Translations under genes and position numbers: made by a program
The notes under the pieces: model-generated
What the model saw: the letters and a program-made list of their open reading frames with translations, nothing else
Told to the model about the DNA's origin: nothing
The model's database searches: none
Origin: Erysipelotrichaceae bacterium
GTDB taxonomy: Bacteria; Bacillota_I; Bacilli_A; Erysipelotrichales; Coprobacillaceae
Assembly (NCBI GenBank): GCA_018365815.1
Contig: JAGZJH010000010.1
Location: 1-64,000, forward strand
Length of the DNA stretch: 64,000 nucleotides
Direction: 5' to 3'
Shown: one piece after another, positions 55,882-63,975 of the stretch
Layout of the letters: every line of letters begins with the position of its first letter
How positions within the stretch are numbered: position 1 is the first letter of the stretch

Positions 55882-56082
55882 CTATTCATCTTCATCAATG
55901 AATACTGTTGGTACTTGACAAGCTGAATTGACACCACAACAATCTAAACCTTTTTTATATTCAACAATATCAATGTTTAAATCATCTGCATCATCGTCAA
56001 ATTCAACATTCATATGCCCGCCACCATTTTCAACAAATTGATCTAACATTTTAATTAAATCTTCTACTTTTTTTTCACTCAT
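55882..56082 (-). CDS. 66-residue PFL-operon mini-protein, degenerate paralogue of the radical subunit
   Basis: The first ~28 residues (VEDLIKMLDQFVENGGGHMNVEF) closely parallel the start of the 79-residue subunit (VDNLVSLLDGYAEKGGHHLNVNV). After that the two diverge: a run of acidic residues (DDDADD), then three cysteines C48, C49, C55 in GLDCCGVNSACQ, and an acidic end. The radical motif RVSGY is missing, so it cannot carry the radical. It lies 13 nt after the main chain with a weak GAGG SD. It may bind the same site as the radical subunit, as decoy, chaperone, metal or redox element. Function unknown. Confidence 0.75.
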   Translation of the reverse strand: MSEKKVEDLIKMLDQFVENGGGHMNVEFDDDADDLNIDIVEYKKGLDCCGVNSACQVPTVFIDEDE

Positions 56083-56095
56083 TTGAGTTTAACCT

Positions 56096-58144
56096 CTATT
56101 CGTTTTCTAAATCGATTTCTAAATCTCCACTAAATACTTGATCTTCTTTACCTAAAGCACCTGGAATAATTGAGAATGTATTAGAAATACCATCTTGAGC
56201 ATCTTTGAATGGTAATTTAGATACTGATGATAATGAAGCAATAGCCCCATGACTATCTCTACCATGCATTGGGTTTGCACCTGGTGCAAATGGTTGACCA
56301 GCTTTTCTTCCATCAGGTGTATTACCTGTTGCTTTACCATAAACTACGTTAGAAGTAATTGTTAAAATTGAAGTAGTTGGTACACCATCACGGTAAACAT
56401 GATGAGAACGCACTTTATCCATGAAAGTTTTTACTAACCAGTTAGCGATGCTATCTACACGATCATCATCGTTACCATATTTAGGGAAATCTCCTTCAAC
56501 TTCATAGTCAACAACAATTCCATCTTCATCTCTGATACATTTAACTTTTGCATATTTAATTGCTGATAATGAGTCTGCAACTACTGATAATCCAGCAATA
56601 CCTGTAGCGAAATAACGTTTTACTTCTCTATCATGTAATGCCATTTGAATTCTTTCATAAGCATATTTATCATGCATATAATGGATAATATTTAATGCAT
56701 TTACATATACTCCAGCAAGCCAAGACATCATTGCTTCAAATTTTTTAACTACATCATCATAATCTAAGTAATCACCAACAACTGGTCTGAATTCTGGCCC
56801 AACTTGTTTTTTAGTTTTTTCATCTACACCACCATTAATAGCGTATAATAAACATTTAGCTAAGTTTGCTCTAGCTCCAAAGAATTGCATTTCTTTACCA
56901 ACTCTCATTGAAGATACACAGCAAGCAATTGCATAATCATCACCATGAGTAACTCTCATTAAATCATCATTTTCATATTGAATTGAAGATGTTTTAATAG
57001 ACATTTTTGCACAGTATGCTTTAAAGTTTGCTGGTAAACGAGTTGACCATAAAACTGTTAAGTTTGGTTCTGGAGCAGTACCTAAGTTATCTAATGTATG
57101 TAAATATCTAAATGAAGTTTTAGTCACTAATGGACGTCCATCGATACCTACACCACCGATTGATTCAGTAACCCAAGTTGGATCTCCTGCAAAGATAGCA
57201 TTATAATCAGGTGTTCTAGCAAATTTTACTAATCTTAATTTCATAATGAAATGATCAATATATTCTTGAATTTCTTCTTCTGTTGCAACACCATTTTTTA
57301 AATCTCTTTCTGCATAAATATCAATAAATGTAGAAGTTCTACCTAATGACATTGCAGCACCATTTTGTTCTTTAACTGCAGCTAAATATCCAAAATATAA
57401 CCATTGAATAGCTTCTTTTGTATCTTTAGCTGGTTTAGAAATATCATATCCATAAATATTTCCTAATTCTTTTAATTCTTGTAAAGCTCTAATTTGTTCA
57501 CTTAATTCTTCACGAAGACGAATGTTTTTAGAATTCATTCTTGTATGTGAAGTAGCTAATTGTTCTTTTTTATCTTCGATTAAACGATCAACACCATATA
57601 ATGCGACACGTCTGTAATCTCCGATAATACGTCCACGACCGTAACCATCTGGTAATCCAGTAATAATGTGTGATGATCTACAAGCTCTAATTTCTGGAGT
57701 ATATACATCAAATACACCTTGATTATGTGTTTTTCTATATTCTCTAAAAATACGTGAAATTTCTGGATCTACTTTGTATCCGTTTGTTTCACAAGCTTGT
57801 TCAGCAATACGAATTCCACCAAAAGGTTGTAATGATCTTTTGAATGGTTTATCAGTTTGGAATCCTACGATTTTTTCTTTTGATTTATCTAAGTATCCAG
57901 CTGCATGAGATGTAATAGTTGATACAATTTTAGTATCCATATCTAACACTCCACCTGCTGCTCTTTCCTTAGCAGTCAAATCCATAACTTGGTCCCATAA
58001 TTCAGTTGTTGCTTTTGTTGGACCAACTAAAAATGACTCATCTCCTGTATAAGGTGTGTAGTTTAATTGAATGAAATCTCTTAAATTAACTTCATTTTGC
58101 CATTTACCTGCTACAAAACCTTCCCAGCCTTTTTCTAAACTCAT
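56096..58144 (-). CDS. pflB: Pyruvate formate-lyase catalytic chain lacking the glycyl-radical segment
   Basis: Cleaves pyruvate with CoA to acetyl-CoA and formate. The 682 residues match PFL from the start to the KDGIS-type SIIPGALGK segment, with the catalytic cysteine pair C408-C409 in AIACCVSSM. Usual PFL has ~750-760 residues; this chain stops just where the C-terminal radical segment would begin (ends EIDLENE, stop TAG). That segment is encoded separately at 55619-55858. The normal frame ends cleanly with no sign of a recent frameshift. SD AGGGGGT precedes the ATG. Confidence 0.95.
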   Translation of the reverse strand: MSLEKGWEGFVAGKWQNEVNLRDFIQLNYTPYTGDESFLVGPTKATTELWDQVMDLTAKERAAGGVLDMDTKIVSTITSHAAGYLDKSKEKIVGFQTDKPFKRSLQPFGGIRIAEQACETNGYKVDPEISRIFREYRKTHNQGVFDVYTPEIRACRSSHIITGLPDGYGRGRIIGDYRRVALYGVDRLIEDKKEQLATSHTRMNSKNIRLREELSEQIRALQELKELGNIYGYDISKPAKDTKEAIQWLYFGYLAAVKEQNGAAMSLGRTSTFIDIYAERDLKNGVATEEEIQEYIDHFIMKLRLVKFARTPDYNAIFAGDPTWVTESIGGVGIDGRPLVTKTSFRYLHTLDNLGTAPEPNLTVLWSTRLPANFKAYCAKMSIKTSSIQYENDDLMRVTHGDDYAIACCVSSMRVGKEMQFFGARANLAKCLLYAINGGVDEKTKKQVGPEFRPVVGDYLDYDDVVKKFEAMMSWLAGVYVNALNIIHYMHDKYAYERIQMALHDREVKRYFATGIAGLSVVADSLSAIKYAKVKCIRDEDGIVVDYEVEGDFPKYGNDDDRVDSIANWLVKTFMDKVRSHHVYRDGVPTTSILTITSNVVYGKATGNTPDGRKAGQPFAPGANPMHGRDSHGAIASLSSVSKLPFKDAQDGISNTFSIIPGALGKEDQVFSGDLEIDLENE

Positions 58145-58177
58145 TTTTAAACCCCCTATATATTTTTTTCTTAACCA

Positions 58178-58206
58178 ATTATAGCACTCTCACTATTTTT
58201 ACACAA
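58178..58206 (-). promoter_or_regulatory. Promoter of the pfl operon
   Basis: On the minus strand: TTGTGT (-35, 58201-58206), 17-nt spacer, extended -10 TGCTATAAT (hexamer 58178-58183). TTGTG followed by an A-rich stretch could be half of a Rex-type redox site, but the other half is not clear. The remainder of the gap to 58426 is featureless AT-rich sequence. Confidence 0.65.
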
Positions 58207-58426
58207 CAAAATTACTGTTAAAAAGTAAATTTTTTTGCAAGGTGATAAGAGACTATCAAAATTAAATAGAAAACTAATAAAAATAGAAAAACAAATGATT
58301 ACATGACATATAATAACAGATAATAATAATCATTACCATTAATATACATCATTTTTTTAATTTTCTACCATGTTAATTATATCACACGAGTATTGAATTG
58401 CAATATTTGACATATTAATCCATAAT

Positions 58427-58457
58427 AAAAAGTTCTGAAACAGAACTTTAAGTACTA
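58427..58457 (-). terminator. Terminator after the EIIB-like gene
   Basis: AAAGTTCTG-AAA-CAGAACTTT hairpin with T-run on the minus strand, at the stop codon of the gene. Confidence 0.75.
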
Positions 58458-58808
58458 TTTAATATATAATTTAATTTCTTTTTCAATGACTTCACTCATC
58501 TTGCCAAAAATTACAATAAATTTGTTTTGATTTTGAACAATCCCAGAAGCACCTAACTGTTTAATTGATTCAACTTGTACTTCTTTACTCACTTTGACTA
58601 TAACATTTAACTTTGAACCATTAGAAGAAACTCCTTCAATATTTTCTTTGCCCCCAAATAAACTTACAAGTCTTTCAATATCTAAGCCTGATTTATTTTT
58701 AAAAGAAACCCCCACTTTTTTATTTTTTAAGAAAAAACGAATTCCAAAAAATAAAACAACTAATACCACCAATGCTATTAAAATATATGTTAAAACATTT
58801 GTATCCAT
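58455..58808 (-). CDS. Membrane-anchored EIIB-like protein lacking the phosphocysteine
   Basis: A 117-residue protein: a membrane helix (~6-27) followed by a domain with the outline of glucose-type PTS EIIB (LVSLFGGKENIEGVSSNG, IKQLGASGIVQNQNKFIVIFG). The phosphorylated cysteine, expected in a DACxTRL-like position, is replaced around Asn63 (SSNGSKL), so it cannot carry phosphate by that route. It may sense or bind an EIIA/EIIB partner. No PTS genes are adjacent. Divergent from rodA. Confidence 0.65.
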   Translation of the reverse strand: MDTNVLTYILIALVVLVVLFFGIRFFLKNKKVGVSFKNKSGLDIERLVSLFGGKENIEGVSSNGSKLNVIVKVSKEVQVESIKQLGASGIVQNQNKFIVIFGKMSEVIEKEIKLYIK

Positions 58809-58882
58809 GATATACCTCCTAATGTAATTGCTTTTTATTTTACTTTAATTATAGTATACTATAACAAAGAGGTGAATGAAAT

Positions 58883-58933
58883 ATGAAAATATTAAAAAGG
58901 AAGAATTTTAAAGATGAACGTTGGAGTAACTAA
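58883..58933 (+). CDS. Candidate 16-residue leader peptide overlapping rodA
   Basis: AGAGGTGAA is followed at good spacing by an ATG opening a 16-codon frame (MKILKRKNFKDERWSN) whose stop lies 20 nt inside the rodA coding sequence. It is basic and short. Overlap with the start of rodA suggests translational coupling. The rodA start itself has a weaker AAGGAAG inside this leader. Confidence 0.4.
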   Translation: MKILKRKNFKDERWSN

Positions 58934-60107
58934 ACGACAATATCTACATAAACCATTATTGATTATTTTACTAAGTATTGCACTTATTAGTTGTCTTGCT
59001 ATTGCCTCTGCAGTTCCACTTATATCAGTCCCCAATACTGATCCAAATAGTTTTTGGCATAATCAAATAAAATGGTATATTATTGGATTTATTGTTTTAT
59101 TTATTGTATATAAATTTGGAAACGAGCGTGTTTATAGTTGTGCATGGATCTTCTACTGGTTTTTAATGTTTTTATTAGTATTATTAGTTATCGATCATCG
59201 TGGTTGGCTTAATATTCCCTTTGCGCAAAACATCAATGGGGCAACCAGTTGGTTCGTTTTACCAGGTGGATCTATTCAACCAAGCGAGTTTATGAAAATG
59301 GTTTTAATCGTTGTTCTATCTAAAATAGTAGAAGAACACAATACATTATATCCATTACATACTTTTGAAACAGATTGTAAATTGCTTTTAAAAATCGCCG
59401 GAGCAACTTTACCACCGTGTGCATTAATTTATCTTCAAAACGATGCGGGAGTTACCTTCATCATTTTAGTTTCAGTTGCATTTTTATTATTTTCAAGTGG
59501 TTTACAAATGAGATGGTTTATTTTTGGTGCAAGTGTTGTTTTAATTGCCATCATTGGTTTATGTTATATTTTCTTATTTAATCAAGACCTTTTTAAACAA
59601 ATTTTCAGTGGTCATAAAGCTGAACGTTTTTATGGTTGGCTCGATCCAGAAGGTACACACCAAAATCAAGGTTTTCAATTATTTTATGCTTTACTTTCCT
59701 ATGGAACTGCTTCAATTACTGGACATGGTTTTCAATCTTATGTCATGCCTTTTCCTGAAGCTTATACAGACTTCATCTTTGCTGTTATTGCTCAAGGTGC
59801 GGGTTTAATTGGTGCTTTTGTTGTTTTAGGATTAATCATCGCTTTAGACGTAACAATTTTAAATATTGGTTTACACTCCACAGAACGGCATCGATCTCTA
59901 GCCACTGGTTTATTTGGCATTCTATTTATTCAACAATTTTGGAATATTGGTATGGTCACTGGATTAGTACCAATTACCGGTATCACCTTACCATTACTTT
60001 CTTATGGTGGTTCTTCTTTATTATCTTATATGATTATGTTTGGACTTATTTTTGATATTGAAAAACAAAATCGTATTAAACGAAGTAAAATACTAACTTA
60101 TCAATAA
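58914..60107 (+). CDS. rodA: Rod-shape/division SEDS glycosyltransferase (RodA/FtsW family)
   Basis: SEDS proteins polymerise lipid II glycan at the membrane. The 397 residues contain about ten helices with NGATSWFVLPGGSIQPSEFMKM, LQNDAGV, and the ending ITGITLPLLSYGGSSLLSYM, all family hallmarks. The LPGGSIQPSE signature suits RodA rather than FtsW, though the split is not certain from sequence. ATG at 58914 has AAGGAAG upstream. Single gene with a downstream terminator. Confidence 0.9.
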   Translation: MNVGVTKRQYLHKPLLIILLSIALISCLAIASAVPLISVPNTDPNSFWHNQIKWYIIGFIVLFIVYKFGNERVYSCAWIFYWFLMFLLVLLVIDHRGWLNIPFAQNINGATSWFVLPGGSIQPSEFMKMVLIVVLSKIVEEHNTLYPLHTFETDCKLLLKIAGATLPPCALIYLQNDAGVTFIILVSVAFLLFSSGLQMRWFIFGASVVLIAIIGLCYIFLFNQDLFKQIFSGHKAERFYGWLDPEGTHQNQGFQLFYALLSYGTASITGHGFQSYVMPFPEAYTDFIFAVIAQGAGLIGAFVVLGLIIALDVTILNIGLHSTERHRSLATGLFGILFIQQFWNIGMVTGLVPITGITLPLLSYGGSSLLSYMIMFGLIFDIEKQNRIKRSKILTYQ

Positions 60108-60137
60108 ATAAAAAAGTTATATACAATTGACTTAATA

Positions 60138-60190
60138 AACCTCCTAACAAATAGCATAAAATTAAATGCTTAAAAGGAGGTTTTTTATAT
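60138..60190 (+). terminator. Terminator after rodA
   Basis: AACCTCC pairs with GGAGGTT, with inner AGCAT/ATGCT pairing, followed by T6. Confidence 0.8.
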
Positions 60191-60325
60191 TAGAATTACA
60201 TTAAAATTATAAAATACGAATTACTTAGGTAATTTAAATTTTTGTAGGGTTAAAAGCATACTTTAAATTGCATGTTTATTTTAATCACACAAACTCTTAC
60301 AAATATTTAAACTCATCATTACTTA

Positions 60326-60356
60326 ACAAAAAACAAGTTGCCAGATGACAACTTCG
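60326..60356 (-). terminator. Terminator after the pseudouridine synthase gene
   Basis: AAGTTG(T)C / G(C)CAACTT hairpin with T6 on the minus strand. The rest of the gap 60191-60421 is AT-rich and empty. Confidence 0.7.
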
Positions 60357-60421
60357 AGCTTATGTTTTTAACTCTTTAACCTAACATTCATTAATGAATA
60401 GCCCAGTCATAAACTATATTT

Positions 60422-61237
60422 TTATTGTTCAATTTCAAATGTCATTGTTCGCTTATAAATTGGGTGAGTGAAACTTAGATAATAACTTTTCAAATAATAA
60501 TTTTGTGCGGTTTTGCTATGGTATAATCGATCCCCAACTAACGGGTGGCCAATGGCACTTAAATGAACTCTAATTTGATGTGTTCTTCCTGTTTCTAAAA
60601 CACATTTTACTAAACTTGTATCACCATTATTTTTAACATTATAACAATGAGTAATCGCATTTTTTCCATTTCTTGAAACAACTCTTTGAACATTCATTCC
60701 AACTCTATCAATGGGTAAATTAATTGTAATATCGTTTAAATTTCCTTCCACTAACGCATAATAATAACGAGTAATGGACGTTAATGAAAATAAATAATGA
60801 ATATAACGATACTTTGCAATAATCAATAATCCTTGTGTATCACGGTCTAGTCGATTTACAAAATGAATTGTACTTTCTAAATTAATTTGTTGATAATAAT
60901 GAATTATTGCATTGGCTAATGTGAAATTGTGGTAACGATGATCGGGTATACAAGAAATTTTAGCCGGTTTATTAATAACTAATAAATACTCATCTTCGTA
61001 AATAATATCTAATGGATAATCATATGGGTCTAATTGTAAACCACGTTGCTCTTTAGGAAAGATAATTTCCAAAAAATCATTCTTTTGTAATAAATATCGA
61101 ACAGTCACATGACGATTATTCACTCTTAAATCCCCTTGTGATTTGATGTCACATAACAATTTTTTAGAGATATGTAATTGTTTTAAAAAATCACATAACG
61201 ATATTTGATCCGTTTCTATTGTATACGATATTTTCAT
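60422..61237 (-). CDS. RluA family pseudouridine synthase
   Basis: A 271-residue enzyme converting uridine to pseudouridine in rRNA or tRNA. It has an N-terminal S4-like RNA-binding segment (LCDFLKQLHISKKLLCDIKSQ in parts), the catalytic VNRLDRDTQGLLI (Asp in RLD), and ETGRTHQIRVHLSAIGHPLVGD. Target position is not known. It overlaps nadK by 4 nt; the nadK-rluA pairing is common in Firmicutes. Confidence 0.9.
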   Translation of the reverse strand: MKISYTIETDQISLCDFLKQLHISKKLLCDIKSQGDLRVNNRHVTVRYLLQKNDFLEIIFPKEQRGLQLDPYDYPLDIIYEDEYLLVINKPAKISCIPDHRYHNFTLANAIIHYYQQINLESTIHFVNRLDRDTQGLLIIAKYRYIHYLFSLTSITRYYYALVEGNLNDITINLPIDRVGMNVQRVVSRNGKNAITHCYNVKNNGDTSLVKCVLETGRTHQIRVHLSAIGHPLVGDRLYHSKTAQNYYLKSYYLSFTHPIYKRTMTFEIEQ

Positions 61238-62025
61238 CCTGTGATAAATGACCTTTTAATTCTACTTACAAAAGAAAGCGGACGATATTGAATACAAGTC
61301 ATTATATTTTTTGCTATTTTAACTTCAACTTTTAATGCGTTTGTTAAATCATAGACATGTTGATCAACACCTAAAATAGCATCATTAATTGAAGATGAAG
61401 ATAATGTCACAGTATGAGACTGGCTTAAAATCAAACTTGAACCTAATGAACGATAAGCATTGTGATGAATTCCTGCGATTTCAGTAAGTTGCATTGCTTG
61501 TAAACAAGGGTGAATTACACTTCCACCTAAAGATTTGTTATAAGCAGTTGAGCCTGATGGGGTACTTACACATATCCCATTGCCTCTAAACGTTTCTAAA
61601 TGTTCATTATTAATATAAATATCTAGTACCTGTGTATATAAAGTATTTTCAATACGAACTTCATTTAAAGCATAATAAGTTTCATTCCCCTCTTTTTTAT
61701 AAACCACGGCCTCTAAAAGTGAGCGATGTGTTAATTCATAGTTTCCTTTTTGAATATCTAAAACTAAATCATCAATTTCACTTGCCATATAATCAGTATA
61801 AAATCCTAATGTTCCCGTGTGCACACCTAAAAAATACACATGATCAATAAGGTGATAATATTGATGTAATGCATAAAGCATCGTACCATCTCCACCAATG
61901 CTAATAATTAAATCTGGATTTTCATCATCATAAATCAATATATCCTTTAATTTTAAACGTAAACTTTCAGCAATTTTTTGAGATTTCTCATCTTGTTTTA
62001 CTACTAATAAATAACTTTTTATCAT
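61234..62025 (-). CDS. nadK: NAD kinase
   Basis: Makes NADP from NAD and ATP. The 263 residues show SIGGDGTML with the catalytic Asp, the FRGNGICVSTPSGSTAYNKS motif and the HPCLQAMQLTEI segment. ATG at 62025 lies after GGGGTGAAAA and is chosen over the earlier in-frame Met. First gene of the nadK-rluA pair and divergent from the CYTH gene. Confidence 0.93.
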   Translation of the reverse strand: MIKSYLLVVKQDEKSQKIAESLRLKLKDILIYDDENPDLIISIGGDGTMLYALHQYYHLIDHVYFLGVHTGTLGFYTDYMASEIDDLVLDIQKGNYELTHRSLLEAVVYKKEGNETYYALNEVRIENTLYTQVLDIYINNEHLETFRGNGICVSTPSGSTAYNKSLGGSVIHPCLQAMQLTEIAGIHHNAYRSLGSSLILSQSHTVTLSSSSINDAILGVDQHVYDLTNALKVEVKIAKNIMTCIQYRPLSFVSRIKRSFITG

Positions 62026-62110
62026 TTTTTCACCCCTAATGTTATTATTATATACCAACACTCTTTAAAATCATAGTATTCTTCTATATAATGTAAAAGG
62101 AGGGATTAAA

Positions 62111-62707
62111 ATGTCGAAGAATATAGAAATAGAGTATAAATTATTATTAAGTTATGAACAATATTTAAAAATTAATCAACAGTATCACAACATTACTTCA
62201 TATGAGCAAATTAATTATTATTTTGATACATATGATCATGTTTTAAAAAATAAGCGTTATATGTTACGCGTAAGAGTAAAAGCGAATCAATATGAATTTA
62301 CACTAAAAAAACAAAATCATAGTAAAATTGGAATTGACGAATATAACGAAATTATTAATCATCGAATTTTTCTAGACTTAATTAATCATCGTCGAGTTAA
62401 AAGTGAAATTTTAGATTTGCTTGAAAATGAAGGTATTTCAATTAAAAATCTGCATCAACAATATCATCTTAAAACCATTAGAAAAGATATTCCTTATCAT
62501 AATGGAATTATTTCTCTAGATTTGAATGAATACCTTGACCAAACAGATTATGAAATTGAATATGAAGTTAATGATTCAAAACAAGCTATTGAATTTTTTA
62601 ATGAATTTTTAAAACCATATGGTTTAGTATATGAGTATAATTGTGCAGGAAAACGTCATAGGTTATATAATGCTTTAGAACATCATCATATTCCAAATTT
62701 AAAATAA
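62111..62707 (+). CDS. CYTH domain protein (triphosphate tunnel metalloenzyme)
   Basis: A 198-residue CYTH protein: N-terminal EIEYKLLL (ExExK) that binds triphosphate, YYFDTYDHVLKNKRYMLRVR, FTLKKQ, and C-terminal DYEIEYEV. Such enzymes hydrolyse inorganic triphosphate or similar. In Firmicutes CYTH genes often lie near nadK-rluA-relA genes, as here. The SD is AAAAGGAGGG. Substrate unproven. Confidence 0.85.
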   Translation: MSKNIEIEYKLLLSYEQYLKINQQYHNITSYEQINYYFDTYDHVLKNKRYMLRVRVKANQYEFTLKKQNHSKIGIDEYNEIINHRIFLDLINHRRVKSEILDLLENEGISIKNLHQQYHLKTIRKDIPYHNGIISLDLNEYLDQTDYEIEYEVNDSKQAIEFFNEFLKPYGLVYEYNCAGKRHRLYNALEHHHIPNLK

Positions 62708-62768
62708 AAATACTCTTAATGAAATGGTGGATAAAAATTATATCATTTCATTAAGAGTATTTTTTATT
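62706..62768. terminator. Long bidirectional terminator between CYTH and spx
   Basis: AAATACTCTTAATGAAATG pairs fully with CATTTCATTAAGAGTATTT across a ~17-nt loop, with T6 following. One of the strongest hairpins in the window. Confidence 0.9.
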
Positions 62769-62770
62769 TG

Positions 62771-63208
62771 TTATACTGAAACCTTTGGTCTTAATATTCC
62801 TTTTACCGTACTGAATTTTGGACATTCTACTGTCTCACATTCTGCAAGATTTCTTAATTCACGAGGAATAAATGCACGAATTTCTTCACTGTTATAACCT
62901 ACTTGGAATCGACGTTCATCCATAATAATCGGACGTTTTAAAATTGATGGATTTGCTTGAATAAATTCAATTAATTCATTCGTTGTTAAATCGTCTAAAT
63001 TAACTTTGTTTTCCTTTATGATTTTTGATCTTTTAGAAATTATATCATCAGTTCCATTTTCAGAACGCTCAAGTAATTCTCTTAATTCATTTTTTCTTAA
63101 TAGTGTTGAAAAAATATTCTTTTCAACGTAAGGAATGTTTTGTTCTTTTAACCAAGCCTTTACTTTTCTACATGATGCACAACTTGGTGCAGTATAAATT
63201 CTAATCAT
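62771..63208 (-). CDS. spx: Spx family redox regulator
   Basis: A 145-residue ArsC-like protein that binds the RNA polymerase alpha subunit and shifts transcription under disulfide stress. Seen: CxxC switch in APSCASCRKVKAWL, NIFSTLLRKNELREL, LIEFIQANPSILKRPIIMDE and RRFQVGYNSEEIRAFIPRE. The start at 63208 follows AAGGGAG. Typical family length is about 130. Transcribed leftward alongside the YjbA-like gene. Confidence 0.93.
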   Translation of the reverse strand: MIRIYTAPSCASCRKVKAWLKEQNIPYVEKNIFSTLLRKNELRELLERSENGTDDIISKRSKIIKENKVNLDDLTTNELIEFIQANPSILKRPIIMDERRFQVGYNSEEIRAFIPRELRNLAECETVECPKFSTVKGILRPKVSV

Positions 63209-63318
63209 GCAATCAACTCCCTTCGCCCATATAATCATACATCAATTTAGTTAATTTGACTATAATTATTTGCTACAATCCTATACTACATGATAATTAT
63301 AAACTGAAAATGAATTAA

Positions 63319-63903
63319 TTAAACAAGATAAAAAATTTTATACAAGTATTCATGTAAAAATCTATAACCTATATTAATCTGCTTTTGAAAATAGTAATAA
63401 ATTTCATCAACATCATTTAGTGGCTCATGATATAAATGTAAATATATTTCAATTAATTTTTTTGGTTGGTATTGATATAGTATATCTAATTTTGAAATTA
63501 AATATTGTTTTTTTACTCTTTCATTTCTAGTTAAACCTAATTCTTTAAGTTCACAATAATCGTTAATTTGATAATCCAAGTGAGTTATTAACATATTTGA
63601 AGCAATATGTTTTATTTCATTTCGCTTACTGTAAGTTAATACACTTCGGTATTTCAGTTCTAAATTCGAATCAATTTCTATGCAAATTGTGTAGTCTAAA
63701 CTTGTTGCGATAAATACTTTGTTAATATTTTTATCTGTAAACGTAATTACATTATTTAAAAGGTCGTTCATTGTTTTATTGTCAACACGAATAATTTGAA
63801 TATTTTTTAAACACTCTAAATCATCATCATCTTTCCATTCATAAGGTTCTAATAACTCTTCATCATATAAAGCCCAATTAACCAGTACTGTTTTTATCTT
63901 CAT
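63319..63903 (-). CDS. YjbA-like protein (UPF0736/DUF3603)
   Basis: A 194-residue protein resembling Bacillus YjbA: VNWALYDEELLEPYEWKDDDDL at the start, a GLTRNERVKKQYLISKLD motif in the middle, and a helical end. The family has no known function. Members are ~250 residues, so this is shorter. In Bacillus yjbA lies near spx; the same neighbourhood here supports the call. The SD is AGGTGAT. Confidence 0.65.
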   Translation of the reverse strand: MKIKTVLVNWALYDEELLEPYEWKDDDDLECLKNIQIIRVDNKTMNDLLNNVITFTDKNINKVFIATSLDYTICIEIDSNLELKYRSVLTYSKRNEIKHIASNMLITHLDYQINDYCELKELGLTRNERVKKQYLISKLDILYQYQPKKLIEIYLHLYHEPLNDVDEIYYYFQKQINIGYRFLHEYLYKIFYLV

Positions 63904-63939
63904 TGTATCACCTATAATATGATATGAAATCTAATATAA

Positions 63940-63975
63940 AATAGAATAAAAACTGCTTAAAAATTATTAAGCAGT
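63940..63975 (-). terminator. Terminator of the gene cut by the right window edge
   Basis: AACTGCTTAA / TTAAGCAGTT hairpin overlapping the partial gene's stop; a T-rich run follows on the minus strand. Confidence 0.7.

Noticed and set aside
55619..58144. The PFL split being a sequencing frameshift or point stop in one gene
   Set aside because: The radical subunit has its own strong SD and ATG, and an entire extra gene lies between the two parts; a single error cannot produce that.
58184..58210. A Rex operator at the pfl promoter
   Set aside because: Only one TTGTG half is clear; the inverted half is not present.
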